Shown one piece after another: positions 18,055 to 27,723 of a stretch of 64,000 nucleotides of DNA. The notes below the pieces were generated by a model that did not search any database, was not told the origin of the DNA, and saw nothing but the letters and a program-made list of their open reading frames with translations. The stretch is from Roseovarius albus (GTDB lineage Bacteria; Pseudomonadota; Alphaproteobacteria; Rhodobacterales; Rhodobacteraceae): NCBI RefSeq assembly GCF_900172335.1, contig NZ_FWFX01000017.1, positions 1-64,000 on the forward strand, read 5' to 3'. Position numbers and translations under genes: made by a program. The first letter of the stretch is position 1. The number at the start of each line of letters is the position of its first letter.

Positions 18055-18453
18055 GTGAGCATTGGACTGCACTACTTGGCTATTTGTTCGGCTTTGGCAG
18101 TCACCCTGCCAGTCAAACCAGTGCATGCGGCATGTCTTGACGATGGCATTTCAGCCTTTGCAGATTCACCTCAAATCGTTCAACTTTGCAGGTCAGATCA
18201 ATGTGAAACAGCCCGATTAACAAGGCGTTGTGGCAACGTGCATTACTCATCGGAGGACTACACAACAAATTCAGATCAATGGTTGTTTCGGGTCAGGTTT
18301 CATGAAGATGGTGACGAAGATGACGAGCATAGCGTTTTCCTGAATGGTTCTGAGTTCCTAACGACTGCAGCCCAATTGGTTACGTGCTTCCCTATAAGCA
18401 ACGCCAACAGTTGTGAGTTCATCAATGGCATTTTGGGCGGTACCCACCAGTAG
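18055..18453 (+). CDS. Small secreted cysteine-containing protein, function unknown
   Basis: A possible 132-residue protein from a GTG start. The first ~25 residues form a signal peptide (LHYLAICSALAVTLPVKPVHA), and the mature part has six cysteines, consistent with disulfides in the periplasm. No family recognised. It lies between the demethylation cluster and the tRNA-Gly integration site. The GTG start, lack of a strong ribosome site and isolation make it uncertain. Confidence 0.45.
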   Translation: MSIGLHYLAICSALAVTLPVKPVHAACLDDGISAFADSPQIVQLCRSDQCETARLTRRCGNVHYSSEDYTTNSDQWLFRVRFHEDGDEDDEHSVFLNGSEFLTTAAQLVTCFPISNANSCEFINGILGGTHQ

Positions 18454-18604
18454 TAGGAGTGGGCTCATAGTGTGAGTTAGCTGCAATGAGCACAAAGGTC
18501 TGCTTGCCCAAGGGCACAGGCATAGTATCGGCAAGAAGTTGTAACCAAATTTGTTCATACACTTGACGACCGAAAAGCGATGAATTAGGTGGTAATTCTG
18601 TTGA

Positions 18605-18643
18605 GCGGGCGTTGTGTAGTGGTAAGACCTTAGCCTTCCAAGC
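18605..18643 (+). pseudogene. Truncated tRNA-Gly(TCC), 5' half (island left attachment site)
   Basis: Matches the intact tRNA-Gly at 47568 from the first acceptor base through CTTCCAAGC in the anticodon arm, then diverges into AAAGTACCTAAG. Without its 3' half it cannot fold. It is the left integration junction of the island, most simply the 5' half of the original chromosomal tRNA gene. Confidence 0.85.
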
Positions 18644-18769
18644 AAAGTACCTAAGTTTCCTGTAGTTTCCTATTCATTCTTACTCATTCTTTTTGTTGAC
18701 TTTTATTGTTCCTGCTGATGCATTGCGTGTCACTGGTTTTCAATTCGTTACCTACAAAAAGCCGACAAA

Positions 18770-19861
18770 ATGCCTAAGCTCACAGAAACCCTCGCAAAGC
18801 GCCTGCCATTCTCTAAAGGGGGAACAGATAAACACTGGGATAACGAGATTAAAGGCCTTGTGCTCTTCGTCGGCAAACGCTCCAAGACGTGGTACTTCCA
18901 GAAAGATGTTGGCGGGAAAACACAACGCATCTTGATTGGACGGTATCCTGTGATTGCCGCGCAGGCCGCGCGTCAGACTGCGTTGGAGCTCGCGTTGGAA
19001 ATGGGGCGCGGTGCAGGAAAGGTGGCCCAGATTGGTGCACCTAGACTTGAAGCCGCGCTAGAGTCCTATCTCAGACGACCCAAACTACGCTCAGAGGATC
19101 ACAAGCACGGAATACGACAGCAGTTCGAGCTGCACCTCAAAGATTGGATGCGACTGCCGCTAGATGAGATCTCAAAGCAGATGGTGGTGGATCGCCATCG
19201 CGCGATGGCGGATCGCCCCTCTGGTGCTAATCATCTGCTGAAGTACTTTCGAACTGTCTGGAACCATGCGCGCCGAACTCATGATCTTCCTGAGTCTCCT
19301 ACAATGGCAATCGAGTGGTATGACGAACAACCAGATGGCAGGGTGATCGAGGATCTCAAAGCCTGGCGGCAGACCGTTGAGGCCTTGCAAAATCCAATCC
19401 ATACGGTGTTCTACGAGCTGCTGTTGTTCACAGGTTTGCGCAAGTCGGAGGCACTTACGCTGAAGTGGGAGCAAGTTCTGGAAGACCGCATTCATTTGCC
19501 GATGACCAAAAATGGCAGGAGCTTTGATTTGCCGATCTTACAGGTTCATCATGAGATCTTGGCTCCTATGCGTTCATTAAGTGCGACTTGGGTCTTTCCG
19601 TCACCAAAATCCGTGACAGGTCATGTGACGGGCCCCGCTAAATTTGGATGGAGCCCACATGCGCATAGACGTACCTTTGCAACCGTTGCAATGGAGGCGG
19701 GCGTTTTGGAAGAAGTCGTAGGAAGGCTTCTCAATCATACGCCACTCTCCATAACAGGTCAGCGGTATGCGCTGCCTTCTATTGATGCACTCAGGCCAGC
19801 CATGGAAACCGTGTGCAGTGAGTTACTTATAAGAAGCGAAGATAGGGCAGCATATGAGTAA
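18770..19861 (+). CDS. Tyrosine-type site-specific integrase
   Basis: A 363-residue phage-type integrase with an N-terminal arm-binding domain of the P4-integrase type (residues 1-80, ...GLVLFVGKRSKTWYF...). All catalytic residues are in place: R224 (FTGLRKSEAL), K247, H297 and R300 (PHAHRRTF), H323 (LNHTP) and the nucleophile Y333. It should catalyse integration and excision at tRNA-Gly; the truncated tRNA lies just upstream. Its last bases overlap the next gene by 8. Confidence 0.93.
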   Translation: MPKLTETLAKRLPFSKGGTDKHWDNEIKGLVLFVGKRSKTWYFQKDVGGKTQRILIGRYPVIAAQAARQTALELALEMGRGAGKVAQIGAPRLEAALESYLRRPKLRSEDHKHGIRQQFELHLKDWMRLPLDEISKQMVVDRHRAMADRPSGANHLLKYFRTVWNHARRTHDLPESPTMAIEWYDEQPDGRVIEDLKAWRQTVEALQNPIHTVFYELLLFTGLRKSEALTLKWEQVLEDRIHLPMTKNGRSFDLPILQVHHEILAPMRSLSATWVFPSPKSVTGHVTGPAKFGWSPHAHRRTFATVAMEAGVLEEVVGRLLNHTPLSITGQRYALPSIDALRPAMETVCSELLIRSEDRAAYE

Positions 19862-20582
19862 GAAAAAGAACGTTTTTACCTATCAAGGTCTCGACCATGA
19901 TAGCGATGAATTTGATGAGTTGTTTCATAAGATAATTCCTTTGATGGAACGGTATTTCACCCCTGAAGCCATTCCTACACCCAGACAAAATGCAGCCGAG
20001 CTCATAAATAGATACGATGAGGTCATGCTCGATTTTTGGTCGAGGGATCAGGCTTCAAAAGCCTTGACTGATTTGCAGCGATCTATTTCGAGTCTGGCAG
20101 ACGCATATGCACGGGTACCCACGCTGGTCATTGATAGATTGGAAATTGATGTCCGACATTGCGATTATCTGCAGAAGGAAGGGTTTTTGAAGCAAACAAA
20201 ATTGGACATAATCTTTAATCACATGCTGCCCGAGCCGGGCGCGTCATTATCTTATGATGCTCTCAAAGTACTGGCTACGCATTTCACTGAGTTTATCCCC
20301 GCAATCGAAATGACCCGCCGGGAATTGCCGGAAGGTATTCCAACGCGAAATCGCTCGAAGTTTAACGAGTGGGCGTTAATTGACGCGACTGTTCATATCG
20401 TCCGCAAAAACAAACTCATGAACGTTCCTGCTGAGTTAGACAATTCTGGCGAACTTGGCAGATTATTGCGTGATGTTTTTGCGGCATTTGGCATTGAAAA
20501 AAACAGCTTTAAAACCGTCTATCGCAGTTGGCGAGAATACATGGATGGCAAATACCAAAATTACGATTTGATGACCATTTAG
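19854..20582 (+). CDS. Island protein of unknown function
   Basis: A 242-residue soluble, mostly helical, acidic protein with no signal peptide or membrane segment. I recognise no domain. It overlaps the integrase by 8 bases, so it is translated with it and may be a recombination or maintenance accessory of the island. Confidence 0.65.
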   Translation: MSKKKNVFTYQGLDHDSDEFDELFHKIIPLMERYFTPEAIPTPRQNAAELINRYDEVMLDFWSRDQASKALTDLQRSISSLADAYARVPTLVIDRLEIDVRHCDYLQKEGFLKQTKLDIIFNHMLPEPGASLSYDALKVLATHFTEFIPAIEMTRRELPEGIPTRNRSKFNEWALIDATVHIVRKNKLMNVPAELDNSGELGRLLRDVFAAFGIEKNSFKTVYRSWREYMDGKYQNYDLMTI

Positions 20583-20636
20583 TAGTTCTGCGCTCCATGC
20601 CACTTCTATCCAATCAAGTGTATATGGAGGAAACTC

Positions 20637-20852
20637 ATGGAAGCAGTATATTTCTCAACCGCTGAAGCCGCTGAATATCTAGGCCTTAGCGAAAGCTATT
20701 TAGCAAAGCTTCGGATGGGAACTTTAGCCGAACCAGGGCCGAGGTACCTGCGCGTTGGGCAAAGAGCAATTCGATATCGACGCACAGATTTGGACAGCTG
20801 GATGGATTCCAAGTCGAGCGACGGAAACTTCCAAAATGTTGGGAGCTGCTGA
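20637..20852 (+). CDS. AlpA/excisionase-like helix-turn-helix protein
   Basis: A 71-residue MerR-like winged-helix protein: FSTAEAAEYLGLSESYLAKL is the recognition helix-turn-helix and IRYRRTDLDSWMDSK the closing wing, the standard pattern of excisionases and AlpA regulators on integrated elements. AGGAAA precedes the ATG. It probably controls excision direction or integrase expression. Its stop overlaps the next start (TGATG). Confidence 0.85.
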   Translation: MEAVYFSTAEAAEYLGLSESYLAKLRMGTLAEPGPRYLRVGQRAIRYRRTDLDSWMDSKSSDGNFQNVGSC

Positions 20853-21325
20853 TGTGGGGGGCGAATGATTTCACATTGTACTCTCACCCCTATTGCAGGT
20901 GTTGCGGCAGTTCCGAAGTAATGACGCTCGATAAGGCCATTGAGGATTGTGATGAATGGGAGCGCCAATCAAAACTGGTGTTAGCGCGGCTTTGGAGGGC
21001 CATTCACTGCCTGGATGAATTAGAGAGGAATGAATTCGTTAGTGATGCTCTGGAGCACGTTTCGATAGAGGACAGCTACGAGCTTGAATGCGGTCTAGAT
21101 TCCTACTTGTTGAGTTCAGCAGACCACCTTCCTCACAGGTATTGGCATTCAGAAGATTTTGAATGTGATGATCTCAATGAAATCGAAGAAAGCATCTTGG
21201 ATGATTTATTGACCGAGCGAAAACACGCGTTTCTTCGAATATGGAAGAATTTTGATGAGAAAACCAAAACGTCATTTCTGAAACATGTTTCTGCTTCAGG
21301 AAACACATTAGCTGGGAAAGCATAA
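20852..21325 (+). CDS. Island protein of unknown function
   Basis: A 157-residue acidic protein; a CRCCGSS cluster near residue 13 is a possible but incomplete metal site. The remainder is helical and rich in Asp/Glu. It is coupled to the AlpA-like gene upstream and followed 2 bases later by the RepA-like ATPase, so it belongs to the island replication/control operon. No family recognised. Confidence 0.6.
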   Translation: MWGANDFTLYSHPYCRCCGSSEVMTLDKAIEDCDEWERQSKLVLARLWRAIHCLDELERNEFVSDALEHVSIEDSYELECGLDSYLLSSADHLPHRYWHSEDFECDDLNEIEESILDDLLTERKHAFLRIWKNFDEKTKTSFLKHVSASGNTLAGKA

Positions 21326-21327
21326 TC

Positions 21328-22497
21328 ATGTCTCCAATTCAGCAAAGTTCTCCTCATGGCCCAATTGCAGTTCCAGGAACTGGGTGGGTTACCGCAACAC
21401 AATTTGTGCCAATTGACCCGAGAGATATTCCGCCGCGTCAGTGGTTGTACGGGCGGCATCTGATCCGAAAGAATGTATCGGTGACTGTTGCTCCTGGAGG
21501 CGTTGGCAAATCAAGTTTGACCATCATACAGGCGTTGGAACTCGTGACTGGCCGGGAGATCCTAGGGCAATGGAATGCAGGGCCATTGAAGGTCTGGTTG
21601 TTTAATCTGGAAGATGAGCGCAGTGAATTAGATCGACGTATCGCTGCTTCAATGAAACATCACGGTATTGAGGCTTCCGACATTGGGGATCGATTATTCG
21701 TCGATACTGGGCGGGAGCAGCAGTTAATGCTTGGGCATCAGGTGCGTGATGAGGTGCAACTTGATAGAGCGCTAATTGAGCGTCTGAAATCTCAGCTAAA
21801 GGAACACCGGATTGACGTTTTAATTGTCGATCCATTTGTATCCTCGCATCGTGTGAATGAGATGGATAACGGCAAGATCGATTGCATTGCGAAAGAATGG
21901 GTGCGTCTTGCTGAGGAGTGCGGGTGTGCTGTTGAGCTGGTTCACCACACAAGAAAGCTGAACGGGACCGAAGCGACATCAGATGCGAGTCGGGGGGCAA
22001 GTAGCCTGATCAGTGCCGCGCGATCGTCTAGGGTTCTGCAGCGGCTTGCAGACGATGAGTTGAGTGAAGCGGGTGTGGCTGGCGATGGCTGCACTTACTT
22101 TTCTGTGAAGCGGGACAAAGCGAACTTAGCTGCTTCGGGCGAAAAAGAGACTTTCCGGACTGTATCCGTAGATCTTGAGCAAGGTGATCAAGTCGGTGTC
22201 GTCGAGCTATGGAAGAAGCCAGGCTTGTTTGAAGGCCTATCAGTGCGGGATTTGCTCAAAGTGCAGAACGCAATTGATGGCCATGAATACCGATACTCTG
22301 CCCAAACTGGAAACGATTGGGTCGGCAACATAGTCGCGCATGCTTTGTCGCTGAGCCTTCCCAAGGATAAACGGCGCATCAAAAAGATAATTGATGTCTG
22401 GATACGATCCGGGGCCCTAAAGAAGACGATGAAGAAGCTCGACAACGGAAAAACAAGCCCGGTTCTACAAGTGGGCGAATGGGCCAGCGAGACCTGA
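21328..22497 (+). CDS. RepA-like AAA ATPase/helicase of a mobile element
   Basis: A 389-residue RecA-fold ATPase with Walker A APGGVGKSS, Walker B LIVDPFVSSH and the sensor region ELVHHTRKL followed by ASRGASSLISAARSSR, typical of RepA-like hexameric helicases on plasmids and phage satellites (AAA_25 type). It suggests the island can replicate after excision or descends from a replicon or satellite. The C-terminal ~90 residues form a small helical domain that may bind DNA. Confidence 0.85.
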   Translation: MSPIQQSSPHGPIAVPGTGWVTATQFVPIDPRDIPPRQWLYGRHLIRKNVSVTVAPGGVGKSSLTIIQALELVTGREILGQWNAGPLKVWLFNLEDERSELDRRIAASMKHHGIEASDIGDRLFVDTGREQQLMLGHQVRDEVQLDRALIERLKSQLKEHRIDVLIVDPFVSSHRVNEMDNGKIDCIAKEWVRLAEECGCAVELVHHTRKLNGTEATSDASRGASSLISAARSSRVLQRLADDELSEAGVAGDGCTYFSVKRDKANLAASGEKETFRTVSVDLEQGDQVGVVELWKKPGLFEGLSVRDLLKVQNAIDGHEYRYSAQTGNDWVGNIVAHALSLSLPKDKRRIKKIIDVWIRSGALKKTMKKLDNGKTSPVLQVGEWASET

Positions 22498-22988
22498 GTT
22501 AGTCAGATGGGCTCCATCCACCACCCCCTCTATATAAATATAGAGGGGGTGGTGGATGGATATGCCCTGTGCAAGTAGGACGTGCCGGTGAGGGGATTAA
22601 AAATGGTTACCTAGGGCGGGAAACGGTCTTTCGCTGTTTTCGCAAAAATGTACTTATCTTGCCCGTAAGCGGCTATTCATACAACTCTCATCGCTGATCA
22701 TGGCGCCTACGAAAGTTCATAGATTGCGTTGTCTTGGAAGGCGCTGGTCAACAATTTTTGGAATTCGTTTGTTGTTTTGACGCTAACGCAAAATAACGGT
22801 CGAGATTCTCAGGATTTGATCGCAGCTCAATCGGCTGCATAACTCCCTTTCCGATCCATTGAGAGGTGTGCAGACTCAAGTATTGTGGGATAAGTCCACA
22901 TAGGAGGAACCACTTTTTTAGGCTGGAAGATCTGCAAATTATGAAGCACAATCAGGGCGTGTTTTGAGGCTTTTATTGGATTTTTGAA
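22498..22988. other. Intergenic region upstream of defence operon
   Basis: About 490 bases holding a 48-base near-perfect palindrome (22513-22560, listed separately) and otherwise no open frame with a motif. It should contain the promoter of the SIR2/SMC operon. Nothing else is recognised. Confidence 0.5.
22513..22560. terminator. 48-base palindrome after the RepA-like gene
   Basis: Two 23-base arms (starting TCCATCCACCACCCCCTC) pair perfectly around a 2-base centre in TATATAAATATA. It starts 16 bases after the RepA-like stop. There is no U-tract, so it may be a bidirectional terminator or, on a mobile element, a cruciform or replication-related site. Confidence 0.65.
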
Positions 22989-24692
22989 TTGACGGGCAAA
23001 AAGGAAATCTCGATCGTTGAGACGCTTGAACTGCTGGATGAAAAATTCGCAAATGTTATCAATCACTTCTCGCAAGGTGAGTATGCTTTCTGGCTTGGAT
23101 CTGCCATCTCCAAGGAGCGTGTGATTGGCCTCGATGGCGTGTTGAGTAAGTTACTTGAGTTTTTAAGAAGCCGCGCAACGCAAGATTTTGATTGCCCATT
23201 CAAGAAGTCTCTGAACGAAGTTCTTGCGATTGCTGATTTGTCAGCAGAAGAGACGGAACAAGTCGATCTTGAGCAACCTGCGAACGAGTGGCTATGTATC
23301 AATGCGATCATAGACAAATTGTGGAACAGTTACTCTGACGTTCTGTCGGTTAGGGTTGGGGAAGAACCTCTCGATTATCTCCTTTGGGACGGTTTGGAGT
23401 TTAAAACGACGTTCGCCAACCAAGAACCTGATCTGGAGCACTTGGCCATTGGAATGCTTGTCCTTGAAGGGGTTGTCAAAGACATTGCCACCGCAAATTG
23501 GGATGGTCTTCTGGAAGCTGCCATGAGGAAGCTTGGGCATGAAGGAACGGGGTATCAAGTAACTGTTACGGGGCAAGACCTTCAGGGACCTGAAGCGTGT
23601 GCGAAACTCTACAAATTTCACGGATGCGCGCTTCGTGCCATCGATGACGAAGACAACTATCGAAAACTATTGGTTGCACGAGACGCTCAAATAATTGGGT
23701 GGCTGACCAACGACAACTTCAAGATGGTCAGGGAACAGCTTCACTCTCTTCTGCAAAGAAGAAGAACGTTGATGATTGGGCTATCCGCCCAAGACTCCAA
23801 CATTAAAACGCTATTTGGAGGCGTTGGAGAGGGTAAATTCTGGCAGTGGGATAATAGCCCTACTCCAATTGTGATATCCTCGAAAAACGTTGGCAATGAC
23901 CAGAAAACGCTCTTGAACGTTACCTACGGACCCGAAGCATTTGAAGAGCACGAGAAAGAAATTTTGGACCGTTCGGCGATCCCTGCTTATTCCAAGACTT
24001 TGCTCACGGCGCTTTTGCTCGACATATTGACCAAAAAGCTTGTCACTTTGGCTTGCGACGCAAATGCCCCAAAGTTAACCGGCGACGATCGCGAAAGGGT
24101 TTGCTTCGGCCTCAAACATCTCCGAAATCGAACGGCCCGAGCCGGAGAGTCTAATAGTCGAAATCTTGTGGAAAAGATTGCCCTGACTACTGCGAGAGCA
24201 CGGCATCAATTGCAGGATGGAGAAAGTCCTACGGGACCTCTCAACTACTATCCCTTAGACAACGCTCCCCTTCATCTGATGCAAGGGAAGCAGGCATTGT
24301 TTGCGACTGGTATGCGAGAAGCAGCTGCCGCACTTGGAATAGTCGGTCTTGCTGATCAAAAAGGAGAATGGGTAGTCACTGTTGATGACCCAAAGAATGC
24401 GAACTCTGGAGCACTACGTCTAACTACTCAGCACGCTACCTCGCGTGTTTTTCTTGCTGCGAATGATCACGTTATCACAGAGCTCATAAACTGCGGCGCC
24501 TTCAGCGAAGACGACACTGATACAGTTGTTGTATGCTCTAAGAACGTTAGCTCAAGACAACAAAGAAATCCGAGTGCGAACCTACGTGGGGCCCGGGGCG
24601 AGCCACGCTTTATTTCTTTCGGTCCCATGCTTGAAGCATCAGATGACGTTGACTCGCTTTATGATAGCTTCCGCAAAGAGGTGGCAATATGA
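22989..24692 (+). CDS. SIR2-like domain protein, probable defence effector
   Basis: A 567-residue protein starting from TTG at 22989 (no in-frame ATG upstream remains open). The N-terminal ~280 residues are a SIR2-like NAD-binding/NADase fold: FWLGSAIS at residues 35-41 for the glycine motif, TANWD near 170, KFHGC near 209 with the catalytic-type histidine, and GLSAQDSNI near 265. The C-terminal half is unrecognised. Known: SIR2 proteins are NAD-depleting effectors in several anti-phage systems. With the next two genes, which overlap it in series, it forms a three-component operon of the ABC-3C/Lamassu type in which this is the effector. Confidence 0.8.
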   Translation: MTGKKEISIVETLELLDEKFANVINHFSQGEYAFWLGSAISKERVIGLDGVLSKLLEFLRSRATQDFDCPFKKSLNEVLAIADLSAEETEQVDLEQPANEWLCINAIIDKLWNSYSDVLSVRVGEEPLDYLLWDGLEFKTTFANQEPDLEHLAIGMLVLEGVVKDIATANWDGLLEAAMRKLGHEGTGYQVTVTGQDLQGPEACAKLYKFHGCALRAIDDEDNYRKLLVARDAQIIGWLTNDNFKMVREQLHSLLQRRRTLMIGLSAQDSNIKTLFGGVGEGKFWQWDNSPTPIVISSKNVGNDQKTLLNVTYGPEAFEEHEKEILDRSAIPAYSKTLLTALLLDILTKKLVTLACDANAPKLTGDDRERVCFGLKHLRNRTARAGESNSRNLVEKIALTTARARHQLQDGESPTGPLNYYPLDNAPLHLMQGKQALFATGMREAAAALGIVGLADQKGEWVVTVDDPKNANSGALRLTTQHATSRVFLAANDHVITELINCGAFSEDDTDTVVVCSKNVSSRQQRNPSANLRGARGEPRFISFGPMLEASDDVDSLYDSFRKEVAI

Positions 24693-25276
24693 CGACATGT
24701 GAAAAAGTGGTGGAAATCTTAGTTTCTAATGGCGGATTCCGTGTGTTGCCAACACCCTTCAACATAGGATCATTGGCTTTTGATTTCAGTCATGCGTTGA
24801 TCGGTGGGGAAAAGTCCAACGATTTGGTTCTAGTGATTGAGCTCAGTAGCGGCACAGACGACGCTGACGTAATTAGGAAGGTGTTTGCACTAACAAGGGC
24901 TTTGGATGTGCTACGCTCCCGTCGTTCTGTAACTGTCGTCCTTACAATGGGGCAAGCGCTCCCGGATACCGTGCGTTCTTTGAGTCGCGTTTGCCGTGTG
25001 CTAGCGGTTGGGTCTCCAAGCGGACCAAATGCTGAACAGGAGCTAATAGACTGGTTGTCAGTATTGCTTCCACTTTCCCTTCCTACGCCAGTCGACGACT
25101 CCGGTGAATGGGAGAGTGAAGTGAGGAACGAAATCTCAAAAGAATCTGACGAAGGTTTTGTGCGAGACTTGTTGCGATTATCTGAAGGAGGAAAACAGGT
25201 CGTAGAAAGGCATTTACGTATTGAGATCGAGAAGGCAATGAGTGGTCCTCTCGATGAAGAATTGGGAGGCAACTGA
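24689..25276 (+). CDS. Middle component of ABC-3C/Lamassu-like system
   Basis: A 195-residue protein overlapping the SIR2 gene by 4 bases (ATGA) and the SMC gene by 1. The first half reads like a small alpha/beta fold (DLVLVIELSSG, SVTVVLTMGQ), somewhat like a restriction-endonuclease-type core without a clear lysine; the second half is helical and charged. No domain firmly recognised. By position it is the small bridging subunit that ABC three-component systems carry between effector and ATPase. Confidence 0.65.
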   Translation: MTTCEKVVEILVSNGGFRVLPTPFNIGSLAFDFSHALIGGEKSNDLVLVIELSSGTDDADVIRKVFALTRALDVLRSRRSVTVVLTMGQALPDTVRSLSRVCRVLAVGSPSGPNAEQELIDWLSVLLPLSLPTPVDDSGEWESEVRNEISKESDEGFVRDLLRLSEGGKQVVERHLRIEIEKAMSGPLDEELGGN

Positions 25277-27723
25277 TGTATTCGAGGCTCCAGTCACTTG
25301 TAATCGAAAACTTCCGCAGTATTCGCGGTAAAGTTGTTATTCCACTCGATGCTCAGGTTGTTTTGATTCATGGATCAAATGGCATGGGCAAAACCAGCAT
25401 TTTGTCAGCGTTAGAATTGGGCTTAACTGGTCGCATCGGTCACCTTGCTGAAGATGGCGATGGCTATCGAAAATACCTGACAAATTTTGGATCCGACAGC
25501 GGCAACATCGAACTGACGCTGGCCAAAAATATATCGAATAATATTGGCACTGGCGGAAGAGTAAAATTTTCCGAGTCGGCGTTCGCCGCCGAACCGCTGC
25601 TTGAGCCAGATCACGCAAGGTTCTTTTCAGAACGATGCTTCCTGCCTCAATCAGCTCTTGGCCGGCTACTCGAAATCTACGACGACAAGGGGGCTACTAC
25701 AAATTCGCCTTTGACGCTGTTTGTAAAAGAACTTTTGGGGCTCGATCCATTAGATGCTTTGGTCGATGGCCTTCGTCCTGCGTTCCACATAGGACGGCTA
25801 AGAAACCTAACACCTTCCTACAGGCGCATCGAGGAGCTTAAAGCTTCGCTGGTTTCGGAGCTGGAGGTAACCGATGAAAAGATTCGGCATTTCGAGGCAG
25901 AGATGACAATACTCAAGACCAGTCTAACTGAGGAGATCGCTGTTATTTTGCCAGGGAAAACGATTGACTTTGACGGCGTAGAGGCCCGCAACGAACTAAA
26001 AAACAGTGTCGAAATTAGCCGAGATGACCACTCGGCGCTCCAGAAAGTCCATAAGCAAAGATCGGAACTTAGATCAGCTCATGAGAACTGGAGTGAAATT
26101 CGGGACGCCAATACCAGCGAAGATTTATCGAACTTGGAAAGCAGAGCCGTCAGCTCGACAGCCGCATTCCTCGATTGGTCTAACACCCAGGGGAAACAAC
26201 TTGACCTTATCATCGAGGAAATGAAGAGCACATTTCCAGATATTTTAACGTCCGATCATGGCCCAGAGCGATCACGGGCCTTCGCGGAGGAACGAGCTTA
26301 TAGTGAATTAGCACGTTGTGAATCATTGCTTCGAAAAGCCGAAGACGCCGAAAATATAGTAATGAAGCTGAATTCGACGATCGAACGAGCGTCGGCAAAA
26401 CTGCGGGAATTGGACGAAAACTTGCGCGCAGGCGTATCAGAAGTGCAGGCGTTTGCGAAGTCACTTGCTGGCGTTACGCCTCATATTTCCGACGACAATT
26501 GCCCTGTTTGTGATCGCAGTTTTGCTGAAATGAACCAAGGATCCTTGGCCGCGCATGTCGCAGCAAAAATTGGCGCGTTAACCACGGAGGCCGGGCGCCT
26601 TCAGGCCGTTGCGGAAGAGAGGGCTACTGAATTCCAAACTCTAACAACTGCCGAGAGAGGATTGCTTAGTGCAGAACAAGAGCGCATTTCTCAAAGCGAA
26701 ATGGAGATTTTGCGAATTCAGAAAACTGTAATGCATAGGTTTTGGGAAAAACTAAAGAGCATGCAGCCTGAAATGCAAAAAGGGGCAGCTCTGATGGATC
26801 AGGCGTCCGCAGCCAGAGCTCTGTTTAGATCCGTTCAAAAGAATAATGAGCTTGCATCTGCATTGATAAGTGAAATCTGGGAACTGGTTGATGGCGTCAG
26901 TGATGTATCGCCTTCAGATCGCACAGACCTCGACAAGGCGCTCAGCAACGCAATGGAGATGATTGAGAAACGAGTTGCTGAAGTCGAAACCTCAAACGCC
27001 ATCAAGGTTAGTTGCCTAAGATCGTTGACCTCCTACGATGACCTGGCAACTGAATTAACGCGTGCCCAGGGAAAGGCTGCCAAACTGTCTGGTCAAGTTG
27101 AGCGAGTTGACAGCGCATTGGGTAAAGTTACCGAAATTCGTGAGGATGCCAAAAAGGTTTCTAATGCCGCAAACACAGTTCGCTCAGGAATTGTTAAACG
27201 CGTATTCAGTGAGTCACTAAACACTCTCTGGCGCGATTTGTTCCTTCGATTGGCCCCCTCAGAACAGTTTGTGCCGGCATTTAAATTGCCAACCGATTCC
27301 AAGGGGAATGTGGAAGCTATTCTTGAAACATTACATCGATCCGGCACGGTATCTGGTTCGCCTGGCGCGATTTTGAGCCAAGGTAACCTGAACACAGCAG
27401 CGCTTACCCTCTTCCTTGCTTTGCATCTGTCCGTACCGTTGAAGCAGCCATGGTTGGTGCTTGACGATCCGGTCCAGTCTATGGACGACGTGCATATTAC
27501 ACAAATGGCTGCACTTCTGCGGACACTGTCTAAAGGCATGAACCGACAGATAGTCGTTGCAGTTCATGAGAGAGCCTTATTTGATTATTTGACACTCGAG
27601 TTGAGCCCCTCTTTCCAAGGAGACAGCTTGATAACCGTCGAAATATCAAAGAGTTTTGAGGGAAATACAGTAGTTTCTGCCCAAACATATGGCTTCGAGA
27701 AAGACCCAGCCATTGCAGCCTAA
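25276..27723 (+). CDS. SMC/Rad50-like ATPase, LmuB-like
   Basis: An 815-residue SMC-family ATPase. N-terminal Walker A HGSNGMGKTS (residues 32-41) after the family opening LVIENFRSIRG; long central coiled coils (~170-390 and ~430-640) broken by a CPVC zinc-hook near residue 408; C-terminal signature LSQGNLNTAA (~700), Walker B LVLDDPVQSMDD (~730) and a VAVHERAL switch. It should dimerise through the hook and sense DNA structure, licensing the SIR2 effector, as SMC subunits do in Lamassu-type defence. It is the last gene of the operon. Confidence 0.9.
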   Translation: MYSRLQSLVIENFRSIRGKVVIPLDAQVVLIHGSNGMGKTSILSALELGLTGRIGHLAEDGDGYRKYLTNFGSDSGNIELTLAKNISNNIGTGGRVKFSESAFAAEPLLEPDHARFFSERCFLPQSALGRLLEIYDDKGATTNSPLTLFVKELLGLDPLDALVDGLRPAFHIGRLRNLTPSYRRIEELKASLVSELEVTDEKIRHFEAEMTILKTSLTEEIAVILPGKTIDFDGVEARNELKNSVEISRDDHSALQKVHKQRSELRSAHENWSEIRDANTSEDLSNLESRAVSSTAAFLDWSNTQGKQLDLIIEEMKSTFPDILTSDHGPERSRAFAEERAYSELARCESLLRKAEDAENIVMKLNSTIERASAKLRELDENLRAGVSEVQAFAKSLAGVTPHISDDNCPVCDRSFAEMNQGSLAAHVAAKIGALTTEAGRLQAVAEERATEFQTLTTAERGLLSAEQERISQSEMEILRIQKTVMHRFWEKLKSMQPEMQKGAALMDQASAARALFRSVQKNNELASALISEIWELVDGVSDVSPSDRTDLDKALSNAMEMIEKRVAEVETSNAIKVSCLRSLTSYDDLATELTRAQGKAAKLSGQVERVDSALGKVTEIREDAKKVSNAANTVRSGIVKRVFSESLNTLWRDLFLRLAPSEQFVPAFKLPTDSKGNVEAILETLHRSGTVSGSPGAILSQGNLNTAALTLFLALHLSVPLKQPWLVLDDPVQSMDDVHITQMAALLRTLSKGMNRQIVVAVHERALFDYLTLELSPSFQGDSLITVEISKSFEGNTVVSAQTYGFEKDPAIAA

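Noticed and set aside
18605..18643. Considered as a working tRNA-Gly
   Set aside because: Stops in the anticodon arm; no T-arm or 3' acceptor strand follows.
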